A stretch of DNA of 64,000 nt from Streptoverticillium olivoreticuli subsp. olivoreticuli (GTDB lineage: Bacteria; Actinomycetota; Actinomycetes; Streptomycetales; Streptomycetaceae), in assembly GCF_003391135.1 (NCBI RefSeq), contig NZ_CP031455.1, forward strand, positions 2,875,501 to 2,939,500, in the 5' to 3' direction. The position numbers and the translations under genes were made by a program. Below are positions 15,122 to 23,887 of this stretch, one piece after another. Position 1 is the first letter of the stretch, and every line of letters begins with the position of its first letter. The notes under the pieces are model-generated. The model made no database searches, was not told the DNA's origin, and saw only the letters and a list, made by a program, of their open reading frames with translations.

Positions 15122-16306
15122 ATGGGCCGGGTGACTCATCTCGTTTCTCCCACCGGTACGGACGCCGGGGCGGGCCCCGTGGCGGCCGCTCCGCGGGTGC
15201 GCGGGGCGCTGCGGCACGCCGCCCCCGCCCTGCTGGTGTACGCGGGGGTGCGCGCGCTGGGCCTCGTGGTGCTGATGGTGTGGGGCGCGGTCGCGGGGAA
15301 GGACCCGCACCAGCTGCTCTCGGCGCGCTGGGACTCGCTCTGGTACAGCCGCATAGCCGAGGACGGCTACGGCTACACCCTTCATCTGGGGGGTGACAAG
15401 GTCCACTCGGATCTGGCGTTCTTCCCGCTGCTGCCGTGGCTGGAGCGGGGTCTTTCGGCCCTCTTCCCGCTGTCCGCGGCGGACGCGGGCCTGGTGGTCA
15501 GCGCCGTGTCCTCGCTGTGCGCGGCGTGGGCGGTCTTCCTGATCGGCGACCGCTGTCACGGCCGGCGCGCGGGCATCGCGCTGGCGGCGCTGTGGGCGGC
15601 GCTGCCGGTCGGCATCGTGCAGTCGATGGCGTACTCGGAATCGCTGTTCACCGCGCTGGCGGCGTGGGGCGTCTACTGCGTGCTCACCGGGCGGTGGGTG
15701 TGGGCGGGTTCGCTCGCCGCGCTGGCCGGGCTGACCCGGCCGGTGGGGGCGGCCGTGGTCGCGGCCGTGTGGATCACGGCGGCGGCCACCCTGTGGCAGG
15801 AGCGTCGAAGGCCCGGTGCCCGGATGCTGCTGGGTGTGGTGCTCGCGCCGCTCGGCTGGCTCGCGTACGTCGCCTGGGTCGGCGTACGGACCGGGAGCGT
15901 GACCGGTTATCTGGATGTGCAGGGCGGCTGGGGCAACGGCTTCGACGGGGGCGTGGCCTTCGGCTCCTTCGTCGCGGGCCGGCTGACGGGCCCGGCGTGG
16001 CCCGCGGGCGTCGGGCTGCTGGCCGGGGTGGCCCTGGTGGTGTGGCTGTACGCGAAGGGGGTGCGGCAGCGCCAGCCGCTGCCGCTCCTCGTCTACGCGG
16101 GAACGGTGCTGCTGCTGGCGCTGACGGCGAAGGGCTACTTCGGTTCGAAGCCGCGGCTGATGATGCCCGCCTTCCCGCTGCTGCTGCCGCTCGCGGTGGC
16201 CGTCGCCCGGCTGCGGACGGTACGAGCGGTGCTGACGGTGGCGCCCGTGGTTCTCGTCTCCGCCGTGTACGGGGCGTTCTGGCTGCACGGTTCGGGCCCG
16301 CCGTGA
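15122..16306 (+). CDS. PIG-V-like membrane mannosyltransferase
   Basis: This 394-residue protein has about ten transmembrane helices and resembles the GT-C/PIG-V mannosyltransferase-like family. Members use polyprenyl-phosphate sugars on the outer face of the membrane. The first extracytoplasmic loop carries ARWDSLWYSRIAEDGYG (about 68–84), where the acidic residue is probably catalytic, and HSDLAFFPLLPWLERGL follows near 95. The product is likely to be a glycolipid, polysaccharide or glycoprotein modification. An ATG at 15122 and a GTG at 15131 are both possible starts; neither has a strong ribosome site. It is monocistronic and divergent from the exporter. Confidence 0.8.
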   Translation: MGRVTHLVSPTGTDAGAGPVAAAPRVRGALRHAAPALLVYAGVRALGLVVLMVWGAVAGKDPHQLLSARWDSLWYSRIAEDGYGYTLHLGGDKVHSDLAFFPLLPWLERGLSALFPLSAADAGLVVSAVSSLCAAWAVFLIGDRCHGRRAGIALAALWAALPVGIVQSMAYSESLFTALAAWGVYCVLTGRWVWAGSLAALAGLTRPVGAAVVAAVWITAAATLWQERRRPGARMLLGVVLAPLGWLAYVAWVGVRTGSVTGYLDVQGGWGNGFDGGVAFGSFVAGRLTGPAWPAGVGLLAGVALVVWLYAKGVRQRQPLPLLVYAGTVLLLALTAKGYFGSKPRLMMPAFPLLLPLAVAVARLRTVRAVLTVAPVVLVSAVYGAFWLHGSGPP

Positions 16307-16578
16307 TCAAATCGCCGGTGCCGCGGCCGGGTTGTCCGGCGGCGGCGCGGGAAACGTCGTGGAACGCATCGGCCAATCGGTGATAAACGACGGCGTACAA
16401 AAAGAAACAATACGAGGGCGCCGTCAACTGCCGTGGATCCGGGCTTCTTTAAGCGCTTCTTATTCCGTGGAATCAAACGTGCCGTAAGTCATGTTTGAGA
16501 CGCATTCCACATCACATCGTCATCACAAAGAGCCTCGATCGGCCGAACCCTCCTGTCACGCAATGTAACGTCGATTGG

Positions 16579-17592
16579 GTGCGTACCAACGATGAGCTCG
16601 TCCATCCGGAGGAGCGCCCGACCGAGCCCGTGCGGCCGCGGATGACCCGGACCCGTCTCGGGATCTTCGCGGCGACCTCCGTGGTCTATCTGGCGATCGT
16701 GGTCGGCGTGCTCACCACGTCCTGGCCGGTCCGGTTCGACTGGCAGGTCATGCTCTTCCGCCCGTACAAGCAGTGGCCGGAGATCCACACCTTCCTCGAC
16801 TACTTCGTGGTCCTGGGCCAGCGCGGCCCGACCGCCGTCGCGGTGGCCGCCTGGCTGGGCTGGTGCACCTACAAGCAGAAGACGCTGCGGCCGCTGCTGG
16901 TGCTGGGCACCTCGCTGCTGCTGCTCAACGCCACGGTGGGCGCCGCCAAGATCGGCATGGGGCGCCTCGGTCCGCACTACGCCACCGCGATCGGCTCGAA
17001 CGAGATGTTCGCGGGCGGCGACATATTTCCCTCGGGCCACACCGCGAACGCCGTGGTGACCTGGGGTGTTCTCGCCTATCTGGCCACCACGCCGCGGACC
17101 CGCCGGATCTCCTCGGTGATCGCCGCGATGCTGGCGCTCGGCGTCGGGATGACGACCGTCTATCTCGGCACCCACTGGATGAGCGATGTGACGCTCGGCT
17201 GGAGCGCGGGGCTGCTGGTGCTGCTGGCCCTCCCCTGGTTCGAGGCGCCGATGGCCCGCGCCGAGGCCTGGCTGCTGGCCGTCTGGCACCGGCTGCGCCG
17301 CACCACGCTGGTGCCCGCGCCGCTCGCTCCCGTCGCGATCGGCGGACCGCGTCCCGCGGCCGACGACCAGCGGCCCGTCCGCGAGCCGGTGGGCGTCGGC
17401 GGCCGTGCGGCGGGCTCCGCCGCGCGCGTGCCCGACAGCCGGCCGCACCTGTCCCCCAAGCCGCACACGGTCCGCTCCGAGCGGACGCCGGTCACGCCCA
17501 GCGGCAGCCGGCGCCCGCCCAGCCCGGACCGCACGCCGCGGACCGCGCCGCTCGGCCCGGCCACGGGCCGCGGCCGCACCGTCGGCAGCTGA
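16579..17592 (+). CDS. PAP2-superfamily membrane phosphatase-like protein
   Basis: This roughly 337-residue membrane protein has a PAP2 core with about six helices (residues 25–240) and a long Arg/Pro-rich cytoplasmic tail (about 245–337). The superfamily removes phosphates from lipids such as undecaprenyl-pyrophosphate or phosphatidate. The PSGHT motif is intact, and LGTHWMSD supplies the third-motif His and Asp. However, the first motif reads KIGMGRLGP, with Gly where K-x6-R-P has Arg, and the third motif has Thr where Arg is usual. Activity may therefore be altered. The start is uncertain: the frame opens with TTG at 16495, GTG at 16579 looks reasonable, and ATG at 16642 would still leave the whole membrane domain. 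Confidence 0.78.
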   Translation: MRTNDELVHPEERPTEPVRPRMTRTRLGIFAATSVVYLAIVVGVLTTSWPVRFDWQVMLFRPYKQWPEIHTFLDYFVVLGQRGPTAVAVAAWLGWCTYKQKTLRPLLVLGTSLLLLNATVGAAKIGMGRLGPHYATAIGSNEMFAGGDIFPSGHTANAVVTWGVLAYLATTPRTRRISSVIAAMLALGVGMTTVYLGTHWMSDVTLGWSAGLLVLLALPWFEAPMARAEAWLLAVWHRLRRTTLVPAPLAPVAIGGPRPAADDQRPVREPVGVGGRAAGSAARVPDSRPHLSPKPHTVRSERTPVTPSGSRRPPSPDRTPRTAPLGPATGRGRTVGS

Positions 17593-17610
17593 CCCGGGCG
17601 GTACGCACCA

Positions 17611-17658
17611 CCACTGCGGCCCCGGAACCCCGACAGGGGCCCTCCGGGGCCGCAGTGG
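17611..17658. terminator. Bidirectional hairpin between PAP2 and I78 genes
   Basis: A perfect 15-bp inverted repeat (17611–17625 with 17644–17658) has an 18-base loop and lies between the convergent stops at 17592 and 17674. Confidence 0.75.
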
Positions 17659-17673
17659 CGTTCCCGGGGCCGG

Positions 17674-17889
17674 TCAGCCCTTCCAGCAGCGCCGTACGAC
17701 GCCGTCCGCGACCTCGAAGTTCAGCCTGCCGAACCGGTACTCCATGGTGATGATCGCGCCGGGGGGCAGCGTGCGGACGGTCGCCCAGCCGCGCGCCCGG
17801 GCCCGCTCGGAAGCGCGCGCGACCTCGAGCCCGACATAGGCGTCGGGGTCGTCGTGGGGATCGGCGGGGACGTTCGGGAGAGGTGCCAT
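17674..17889 (-). CDS. I78-family peptidase inhibitor-like small protein
   Basis: This 71-residue protein resembles the I78 inhibitor family of small serine-protease inhibitors. The core is GWATVRTLPPGAIITMEYRFGRLNFEVADG, the usual V-R-x-x-x-P-G…R-x-x-R-L-N pattern, ending in VVRRCWKG. No signal peptide is present with the ATG at 17889, which has a GGTGG site upstream. The frame extends to 17967 and that longer form also lacks a clear signal peptide. If it is an inhibitor it would act inside the cell or be exported in a non-classical way. It is convergent with the PAP2 gene and divergent from ctaD. Confidence 0.75.
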   Translation of the reverse strand: MAPLPNVPADPHDDPDAYVGLEVARASERARARGWATVRTLPPGAIITMEYRFGRLNFEVADGVVRRCWKG

Positions 17890-18067
17890 GACGCCACCGT
17901 AGGCGCCGGGGCCCGGCCGCGGTAGCGCCGCCCGCACGCATGGACTCGTGCGCTCCGGGTCCGCCACCGGTCACACTTGTGTCACAGAGAACTCCCGCCT
18001 GTTTACCGGGCCCGGTATCACCCGTACGAGCCTTCCCGCCCCTCCCGCCCCGCCTTCACAGGGCTTC

Positions 18068-18222
18068 GCCCGTAAATGCACAGCGCCTTCCCGGAATATC
18101 CTCGACAACTCCCGGAATCGCCCCCGGAATTCCCCCGGGCGCCGCCGCCCGTAAATACTTCCTCCGCATTTACGGGCCGGCTGCCGCACTCCCGTTCCGG
18201 CCCGTGCCCAGTTATCCGGAAT
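18068..18222. promoter_or_regulatory. Repeat-rich leader upstream of ctaD
   Basis: The 479-base gap 17890–18368 holds three copies of GCCCGTAAAT: 18068–18077, 18147–18156, and inverted at 18168–18177. It also has four copies of CCGGAAT (18091, 18112, 18124, 18216). The last two GCCCGTAAAT copies form a perfect 10-bp hairpin with an 11-base loop; the first can pair with the third over 12 bases instead. The perfect palindrome ACCGGGCCCGGT lies at 18006–18017. The regulator is unknown. Confidence 0.6.
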
Positions 18223-18368
18223 ACATTGCTCCGTAGGGGTTTCCGCGCCGGGCGGCCACGCGCGACGCCCCCCCCGTCGTACCTGACGCACCCTCGCGCG
18301 ACGGACGCGCGGCGAGCATCATGGCGTGAGCCCGAAAGCCCGTCGACGATGACATCGAGGGAGCGCAG

Positions 18369-20054
18369 ATGGGGACGGACACCACGCACGCGGCAGCCGG
18401 TCCGGTCCGGGAGCGGCAGCCCGGCCGGATCGTGGTGGACTGGCTGACGACCACCGATCACAAGAAGATCGGCCACCTCTATCTGATCACGTCGTTCTGC
18501 TTCTTCATGGTGGCCGGGCTGCTCGCGATGCTGATGCGCGCCGAGCTGGCGCGCCCGGGCCTTCAGTTCATGTCCAACGAGCAGTTCAACGAGACGTTCA
18601 CCGCACACGGCACGATCATGCTGCTGCTCTTCGCGACCCCGGCCTTCGCGGGCTTCGCCAACGCGATCATGCCCCTGCAGATCGGCTCGCCGGACGTGGC
18701 GTTCCCCCGGCTGAACATGTTCGCGTACTGGCTCTACCTCTTCGGCGGGCTGATCGTGGTGAGCAGCCTGCTGATGCCCGAGGGCGGCGCCGCGTTCGGC
18801 TGGACCGGCTATGCGCCGCTGAGCAGCGCGGTCCGTTCACCGGGCACCGGCGCGGACATGTGGATCATGGGCCTGGCGCTGTCGGGCTTCGGCACGATCC
18901 TGGGCGCGGTGAACTTCCTGACCACCATCATCGGCATGCGCGCGCCGGGGATGACGATGTTCCGGATGCCGGTCTTCACCTGGAACGTCCTCTTCACCTC
19001 GATCCTGGTGCTGCTGGCGTTCCCCGTGCTGGCGGCGGCGCTGCTCTGCCTGGAGGCGGACCGGCGGTTCGGGGCGCGGATCTTCGAGGCGCAGAACGGC
19101 GGGGCGCTGCTCTGGCAGCACCTGTTCTGGTTCTTCGGCCATCCCGAGGTCTACATCATCGCGCTGCCGTTCTTCGGCATCATCACGGAGATCATCCCGG
19201 TGTTCTCCCGGAAGCCGATCTTCGGCTATGTGATGCTCGTCGGCGCCACCATGGCGATCACGGCGCTGTCGGTGGTGGTGTGGGCGCACCACATGTTCGC
19301 CACCGGCGCGGTGCTGCTGCCGTTCTTCTCCTTCATGTCCTTCCTGATCGCGGTGCCGACCGGGGTGAAGTTCTTCAACTGGATCGGCACCATGTGGCAG
19401 GGGTCGCTGTCCTTCGAGGCGCCGATGCTGTGGGCGGTCGGCTTCCTGGTGAGCTTCCTCTTCGGCGGGCTGACCGGCGTGATCCTGGCGTCACCGCCGC
19501 TGGACTTCCACGTCACGGACTCCTACTTCGTGGTGGCGCACTTCCACTACGTGGTGTTCGGGACGGTGGTGTTCGCGATGTTCGCGGGCTTCTACTTCTG
19601 GTGGCCCAAGCTCACGGGGAAGATGCTCGAGGAGCGGCTGGCGAAGATCCACTTCTGGACGCTGTTCGTGGGCTTCCACACCACGTTCCTCGTCCAGCAC
19701 TGGCTGGGCGTGGCGGGCATGCCCCGGCGGTACGCGGACTATCTGGCGGCCGACGGCTTCACCGCGCTCAACACGGTGTCCTCGATCGGGGCGTTCCTGC
19801 TGGGCCTGTCGACGCTGCCGTTCCTCTACAACGTCTGGAAGACCGCGCGGTACGGCAAGCGGGTCGAGGTCGACGACCCCTGGGGTTACGGCCGTTCGCT
19901 GGAGTGGGCGACGTCCTGCCCGCCGCCCCGGCACAACTTCACCGCGCTGCCCCGGATCCGCTCCGAGTCACCGGCCTTCGACCTCCACCACCCGGACGCG
20001 GTGGAGAGGTCGCAGTCGCCGACTGTGGCGGAGCCCGAGCCGGCCGGGCCCTGA
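18369..20054 (+). CDS. ctaD: Cytochrome c oxidase subunit I (aa3-type), stand-alone
   Basis: This is a 561-residue haem-copper oxidase subunit I with twelve helices. It is the catalytic subunit that reduces oxygen to water and pumps protons. All metal ligands are visible: FTAHGT (low-spin haem), [11 protein letters not shown] (CuB His, the cross-linking Tyr and the A1-type Glu), WAHHMF (two CuB His) and [10 protein letters not shown] (both haem ligands). The K-channel lysine is present in PTGVKFFNW. The ATG follows GGGAG. Unlike the usual ctaC–ctaD–ctaE arrangement, no subunit II or III lies next to it, so it is probably an extra paralogue that borrows partners from the main oxidase cluster. 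Its long leader has unusual repeats. Confidence 0.95.
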   Translation: MGTDTTHAAAGPVRERQPGRIVVDWLTTTDHKKIGHLYLITSFCFFMVAGLLAMLMRAELARPGLQFMSNEQFNETFTAHGTIMLLLFATPAFAGFANAIMPLQIGSPDVAFPRLNMFAYWLYLFGGLIVVSSLLMPEGGAAFGWTGYAPLSSAVRSPGTGADMWIMGLALSGFGTILGAVNFLTTIIGMRAPGMTMFRMPVFTWNVLFTSILVLLAFPVLAAALLCLEADRRFGARIFEAQNGGALLWQHLFWFFGHPEVYIIALPFFGIITEIIPVFSRKPIFGYVMLVGATMAITALSVVVWAHHMFATGAVLLPFFSFMSFLIAVPTGVKFFNWIGTMWQGSLSFEAPMLWAVGFLVSFLFGGLTGVILASPPLDFHVTDSYFVVAHFHYVVFGTVVFAMFAGFYFWWPKLTGKMLEERLAKIHFWTLFVGFHTTFLVQHWLGVAGMPRRYADYLAADGFTALNTVSSIGAFLLGLSTLPFLYNVWKTARYGKRVEVDDPWGYGRSLEWATSCPPPRHNFTALPRIRSESPAFDLHHPDAVERSQSPTVAEPEPAGP

Positions 20055-20062
20055 ACGCGGAC

Positions 20063-20105
20063 CGGCCTGCCGCCGAGGACGGCTACGGTCCTCGGCGGCA
20101 GGCCG
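20063..20105. terminator. Hairpin between ctaD and small membrane protein
   Basis: A perfect 18-bp inverted repeat with a 7-base loop lies between the convergent stops at 20054 and 20146, consistent with bidirectional termination. Confidence 0.8.
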
Positions 20106-20145
20106 CGATTCGCTCGTGCCCCCATGAGGCGTCAAGGGGCATCGC

Positions 20146-20316
20146 TCACCACCGGTACCAGCGGCCCCTCGAACCTCCGGACCCTGTGGACCGGAAGAGG
20201 AAGCCGAGCAGCCACATGATCAGGACCGCGAGCGCGATCCACCAGAGGATCTTGATGGCGAAGCCGGCTCCGAAGAGCAGCAGGACCAGCAGCAGGACGA
20301 GAAGGACAGGAACCAT
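20146..20316 (-). CDS. Small hydrophobic membrane protein (56 aa)
   Basis: This 56-residue protein begins MVPVLLVLLLVLLLFGAGFA and has one long or two short hydrophobic segments (about 2–20 and 22–41). It ends in a basic, Gly/Ser-rich, Trp-containing tail. A GGAGGTG site sits 7 bases before the ATG, and codon use is typical of the organism, so I regard it as real although it is short. Small proteins of this kind are common in Streptomyces and are annotated only as hydrophobic protein. It is convergent with ctaD; a functional link is unproven. Confidence 0.8.
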   Translation of the reverse strand: MVPVLLVLLLVLLLFGAGFAIKILWWIALAVLIMWLLGFLFRSTGSGGSRGRWYRW

Positions 20317-20391
20317 GTTTTCGCACCTCCATGGATGCGAGTGCCCTCTCGTCCGCCGGTCACACGCCGCAGCGGGCCGCGGACCGGTGGA

Positions 20392-21399
20392 TCAGCGCAC
20401 GGTGGGCGGGCGTTCGTCGACGCGGAGCGCGAGGTCGTTGTCGGCCGTGTAATACGGGCCGGCTTGCGCGGGCGCGTACGAGGCGTCGACGGTCTGCGCG
20501 GGGTAGGTGAAGATCTGCTTCTTGTCCGCGACGTCGTCCAGGATGCGGGCGACGCGGGCGGTCTCCGAGCCGTCGGCACCGCGCACCCACAGGTCCCAGA
20601 CGTCCAGCCCGCCCTGCCACTCCTCGGCCAGCGCGGCGAAGGGGAGCGTGCAGGTGAAGTCCTGGTCGTCGGCGCCCTCTTCCTTGGCCGGGGCGACGGG
20701 CACCGTACGGACCCGGTCGGGGTCCCGGCGCAGGCGGGCCTCGACCACGGCGCCGGCGAGCCAGGCGGCGGGGTCCGCCACCCGGTAGAGGCGGCCGTGC
20801 AAGGTCATGCCGGTGGCGTCGAGGACGAGGTCACCGGCCTCGGCGTGCGGCCCGCGCAGCCAGCTGCGCAGGGAGAGGTTGCCGTGCTTGGTCGCGTACG
20901 GGATGCGGACCGCCAGCGGGGAGGTGCTGGGGCCGGGTCTGCGGTCGACCAACGAGCGGAGGTCGGCGAGGCCGGGCACCAGGCGCCGGGGCTCGGCGTC
21001 GGCGCAGGCGGCGTAGACGTCCCAGCGGCCCTCGGGGAGGGCGACGGTGCTGGGCAGGACGGCGCGCAGCCGGCCGCCCCCGCCGGGCGCGAGCGGCAGC
21101 CTGACCTCTTCGGGCTCACCGGTCTCCGCGCCGCCGGCCCGGCGGCGCAGCACAAGGGCCGCGGACCAGTCGCCCGGGGTGTCGGTGGGGCCGGAGGCGT
21201 CGAGGTCGAAGGTGAGCCCGCCCGCGGAGTCCGCGATGCAGTCGACGCTCGGGTCCTCCGCGCCGAAGGGCTGGGGAGGGGCAGACACGATGGTGGGCTC
21301 CTCAGGGGTGCTGGCCGCGTGCGGGGGGCCGGACGTGGCGGTGGGTTCGTCGGGTGAGGTGGGCTCTCGGGGCTCGGCGGGACCGGTGGGAGACGTCAT
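20392..21399 (-). CDS. Hypothetical protein coupled to glycosyltransferase
   Basis: This 335-residue protein is often labelled transferase in streptomycetes, but I see no catalytic motif. A disordered Pro/Thr/Glu-rich N-terminus (1–45) is followed by what look like repeated beta-sandwich modules (about 50–160 and 170–300). These include GRWDVYAACADAEPRRLVPG and RIPYATKHGNLSLRSWLRGPH. No signal peptide or membrane segment is seen. Its ATG overlaps the TGA of the glycosyltransferase gene (ATGA), so the two proteins are probably made in fixed ratio and may form a complex that builds or modifies a wall polymer or glycolipid. Confidence 0.7.
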   Translation of the reverse strand: MTSPTGPAEPREPTSPDEPTATSGPPHAASTPEEPTIVSAPPQPFGAEDPSVDCIADSAGGLTFDLDASGPTDTPGDWSAALVLRRRAGGAETGEPEEVRLPLAPGGGGRLRAVLPSTVALPEGRWDVYAACADAEPRRLVPGLADLRSLVDRRPGPSTSPLAVRIPYATKHGNLSLRSWLRGPHAEAGDLVLDATGMTLHGRLYRVADPAAWLAGAVVEARLRRDPDRVRTVPVAPAKEEGADDQDFTCTLPFAALAEEWQGGLDVWDLWVRGADGSETARVARILDDVADKKQIFTYPAQTVDASYAPAQAGPYYTADNDLALRVDERPPTVR

Positions 21400-22652
21400 G
21401 CGGTCCGCCCCTTCCGCAGGGCGGTGCGGCTCCTGTCCTTGGTCCGCAGCGCGCTGCTGAGCAGGGCTCCCCGGGTGCGGTGCAGCGAGCCGCGCAGGGC
21501 GCCGCGCGAGGCCAGGTCGGCGAAGAGCGCCTCGTAGCGCCCGGCGACCTCGGCGGGGTCGAAGCGGGCGGAGCTCTTCAGGGCCGCCTGTCCCATGCGC
21601 CGCCGCAGGTCGTCGTCGTTGATCAGCTTCAGCAGGCCGGCGGCGATCGCGTCGGCCTTGCCGGTGGGCACCAGCAGTCCGTCGACCCCGTTGTCGATGA
21701 TCTCGCCGGGGCCGTGCGGGCAGTCGGTGGAGACCACGGGCAGCCCGCTGCGCATCGCCTCGACGATGGTCATGCCGAAGGACTCCAGGCTGGAGGTGAC
21801 CGCGCCGATGGAGCCCTTGACCCACTCGGCGTCGAGCGGGGTGGCGGGACCCATGAGGTAGACGTGGTTGTAGAGGCCGCGCTTGTCGATCTGCGCGCGC
21901 AGCTTCGCCCGCTCCGCGCCCGCGCCGTAGATCCTCAGCCGCCAGTCGGGGCGCTCGGCGACGACCTTCTCGAAGGCACGGATCAGCAGGTCGTAACGCT
22001 TGGCGGGGGCGAGCCGACCGGCCGCGATCACCCACTTGCCGGTGGAGTCTGCGGGGGCGAGGGCGGGGGCGGGGGCGGGGATGCTGTTGGGGACGGCCTC
22101 CACCCGCACACCGGGCAGCCGCATCAGCTTGCGGTAGGTCGCGGCGTCGGCCTCGGTGACGGTGGTGACGGCGTCGAGCCGGGGGTAGTGCGTGCGCAGG
22201 GCCAGCTTCAGCTGCGGGGAGTGCGTGCCGAGCGTCAGGTGCTCCTGGCCGACCCGGGCGACACCGCGCCGGGCCTGCTGGGCGATGTGCACATTGAGGC
22301 CGGGCCGGGTGCCGACGACGACATCGCAGTCCAGGCCCCGCAGGTGCTCGGCGATCCGCCGGTCGGTGAGCGCGCTGTACTGCTTGTAGCGGCCCTCGGC
22401 GGCGGGGAAGACGGTGGCGGGGCGCTCGTACTCCGGGTCGTCGCCCTCGTAGCCCGGGGTGCCCTTGCGGAGATCCACCAGGTGGCGCAGGCGCACCTTG
22501 CCGCTCGGCGCGAAGACGGGCTCCTCGCGGTGGCGGAAGACGGAGACGATCTCCACGTCGTGGTGCTCGGCGAGCGTGCCCGCGAGGTTGTACGTGGTGC
22601 GGATCGTGCCACCGATGCCGTACGCGTTGTGAATCAGGAATGAGATGTGCAT
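21396..22652 (-). CDS. GT4-family glycosyltransferase
   Basis: This 418-residue GT-B fold enzyme has the N-terminal acceptor domain with a GIGGTIRTTYNLA loop (about 12–24). The C-terminal donor domain shows VIAAGRLAPAKRYDLLIRAF (about 210–229) and the EX7E motif in ESFGMTIVEAMRSGLPVV, typical of retaining GT4 enzymes that use nucleotide sugars. A basic tail (about 385–418) could bind the membrane. It starts at ATG 22652, is divergent from a hypothetical gene, and its stop overlaps the next gene. Wall polymers such as teichoic-type chains are plausible acceptors, but neither donor nor acceptor can be read from sequence. Confidence 0.88.
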   Translation of the reverse strand: MHISFLIHNAYGIGGTIRTTYNLAGTLAEHHDVEIVSVFRHREEPVFAPSGKVRLRHLVDLRKGTPGYEGDDPEYERPATVFPAAEGRYKQYSALTDRRIAEHLRGLDCDVVVGTRPGLNVHIAQQARRGVARVGQEHLTLGTHSPQLKLALRTHYPRLDAVTTVTEADAATYRKLMRLPGVRVEAVPNSIPAPAPALAPADSTGKWVIAAGRLAPAKRYDLLIRAFEKVVAERPDWRLRIYGAGAERAKLRAQIDKRGLYNHVYLMGPATPLDAEWVKGSIGAVTSSLESFGMTIVEAMRSGLPVVSTDCPHGPGEIIDNGVDGLLVPTGKADAIAAGLLKLINDDDLRRRMGQAALKSSARFDPAEVAGRYEALFADLASRGALRGSLHRTRGALLSSALRTKDRSRTALRKGRTA

Positions 22653-22928
22653 TCGTCCCCGTATGCAGCCGTTTCGCCGCGGACATTTCCGTGCAGCCCG
22701 CCTACCGAGACATTAGACCGCGGGGAAGGCTTCCGGGTTGGCCCTGATCACCAACTCGTTCTGCAAGCGATGGCGAATCGGTAGCCCGGGCCGGGAACTT
22801 TCGGCCGTCCTCGCCTGCCCGCGCCGGGCACGCGGTGCCGAAGCGTGACCCCTGCCACGGATCGTCCGTTGTCTTCCCGAGAGCCGGGAACCGCCCGGCG
22901 CACACGCACCCAGTTCGAGGAGCCACCC

Positions 22929-23738
22929 GTGCCTCGCATGCTCGACGTCAGTGAAGACGTCCGCGCCGAGATCGGCGACGAGGAAGCCGACCGCCTGCTC
23001 GGCGGCGACAACGCCCCCGGCAGCTACGACTGCACCTCCTGCCGCACCCCAGGCGACACCGAGCGGGAGCCCACCAGCACGGTGCTCTTCGTCGGCGAGG
23101 AGACGGCCGTGCTCGCCTTCGCGCACGCGGCCTGCATCCCCTCCCAGGTCGTCCCGGTCTCCGAGGAGCAGCTCCAGGGCGCCGTCCGGTCCATCACCGG
23201 CGAGGGCGGCCAGGCGCAGAACCCGGCGGGGCCGCCGGTGGTCCCCGCCGGCACCGACGGCCCGGTCCAGGCCGAGCTCGGGGTGACCAGCGGGCTGGTC
23301 CTGATCGACGGGGACCTGCACCCCGCGCTGGTCGTCGAGCCGCTCGCGCCCATCGCCCGGCCGGGCACCACCGGGCCGGTCGACGTCTTCCTGCCGCTCC
23401 TGATCGAGCAGGGTTTCTCCCCGGTCGCGGCCATCGACCAGGTGCCGCCGCCCACCCCGGGCTGGTCGGTGCTGCTGGCCGTGGGCCGGCTGCACGCGAT
23501 CCTCCAGCCGGGCACCGGCGGGGGCACCCCGTCGGCGTGGTGGCAGGCGCACCAGGCGATGGAGGTCGCCCCGGAGTGGCGCTCCGCGGTCAACAAGACG
23601 AAGAAGGTGCTGGTCTTCGCGGCGCCCGTGGGCACGATCGGGCAGCAGCCGCGGGAGGACCTGCTCCGCGAGGCGCTGGACCGCGCCGCCGCGCGGGGGC
23701 AGTTGGTCGCCGCTTCGATGCCGCTCGCGGGCACATGA
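22929..23738 (+). CDS. Conserved hypothetical protein with CxxC and HxxxC
   Basis: I do not recognise this 269-residue protein. The frame is open from 22845, but GTG at 22929 follows GAGGAG at 6 bases and gives MPRMLDVSEDVRAEIG. Near residue 38 it has YDCTSCRTPGD and near 65 FAHAACIPSQ, so a CxxC…HxxxC zinc site is possible. The rest (about 95–269) alternates predicted strands and helices, with LAVGRLHAILQPG and AWWQAHQAMEVAPEWR. No signal peptide or membrane segment is present. A further small gene begins at or just after its stop (ATGA at 23735), so the two may be co-transcribed. Confidence 0.72.
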   Translation: MPRMLDVSEDVRAEIGDEEADRLLGGDNAPGSYDCTSCRTPGDTEREPTSTVLFVGEETAVLAFAHAACIPSQVVPVSEEQLQGAVRSITGEGGQAQNPAGPPVVPAGTDGPVQAELGVTSGLVLIDGDLHPALVVEPLAPIARPGTTGPVDVFLPLLIEQGFSPVAAIDQVPPPTPGWSVLLAVGRLHAILQPGTGGGTPSAWWQAHQAMEVAPEWRSAVNKTKKVLVFAAPVGTIGQQPREDLLREALDRAAARGQLVAASMPLAGT

Positions 23739-23887
23739 GCCACACCGTGCTCCCGCTGCCCGTGCGTCACACCGTCACGGGCCATTCCCGGCCCGGCCCG
23801 CATCCCCCGGGCCACGGACTCGTTGGCTCAGATGTGCACTCATACGAGCCTGCCCCCCGGATCCCGTACCCCCATCACATCCCCGGT

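Noticed and set aside
12977..16288. A 1103-codon minus-strand open frame spanning exporter and mannosyltransferase genes
   Set aside because: Its composition is Arg/Pro/His-rich with no motif, and two convincing membrane-protein genes occupy the region in other frames.
16359..16487. A 42-codon plus-strand ORF before the PAP2 gene containing a TTA codon
   Set aside because: It lacks a ribosome site and a recognisable product, and the AT-richer stretch is better explained as the promoter region of the PAP2 gene.
17968..18368. Rex operator or other known redox box upstream of ctaD
   Set aside because: No TGTGAAC…TTCACA-type palindrome is present, and GTCACACTTGTGTCAC near 17970 is not a proper inverted repeat.
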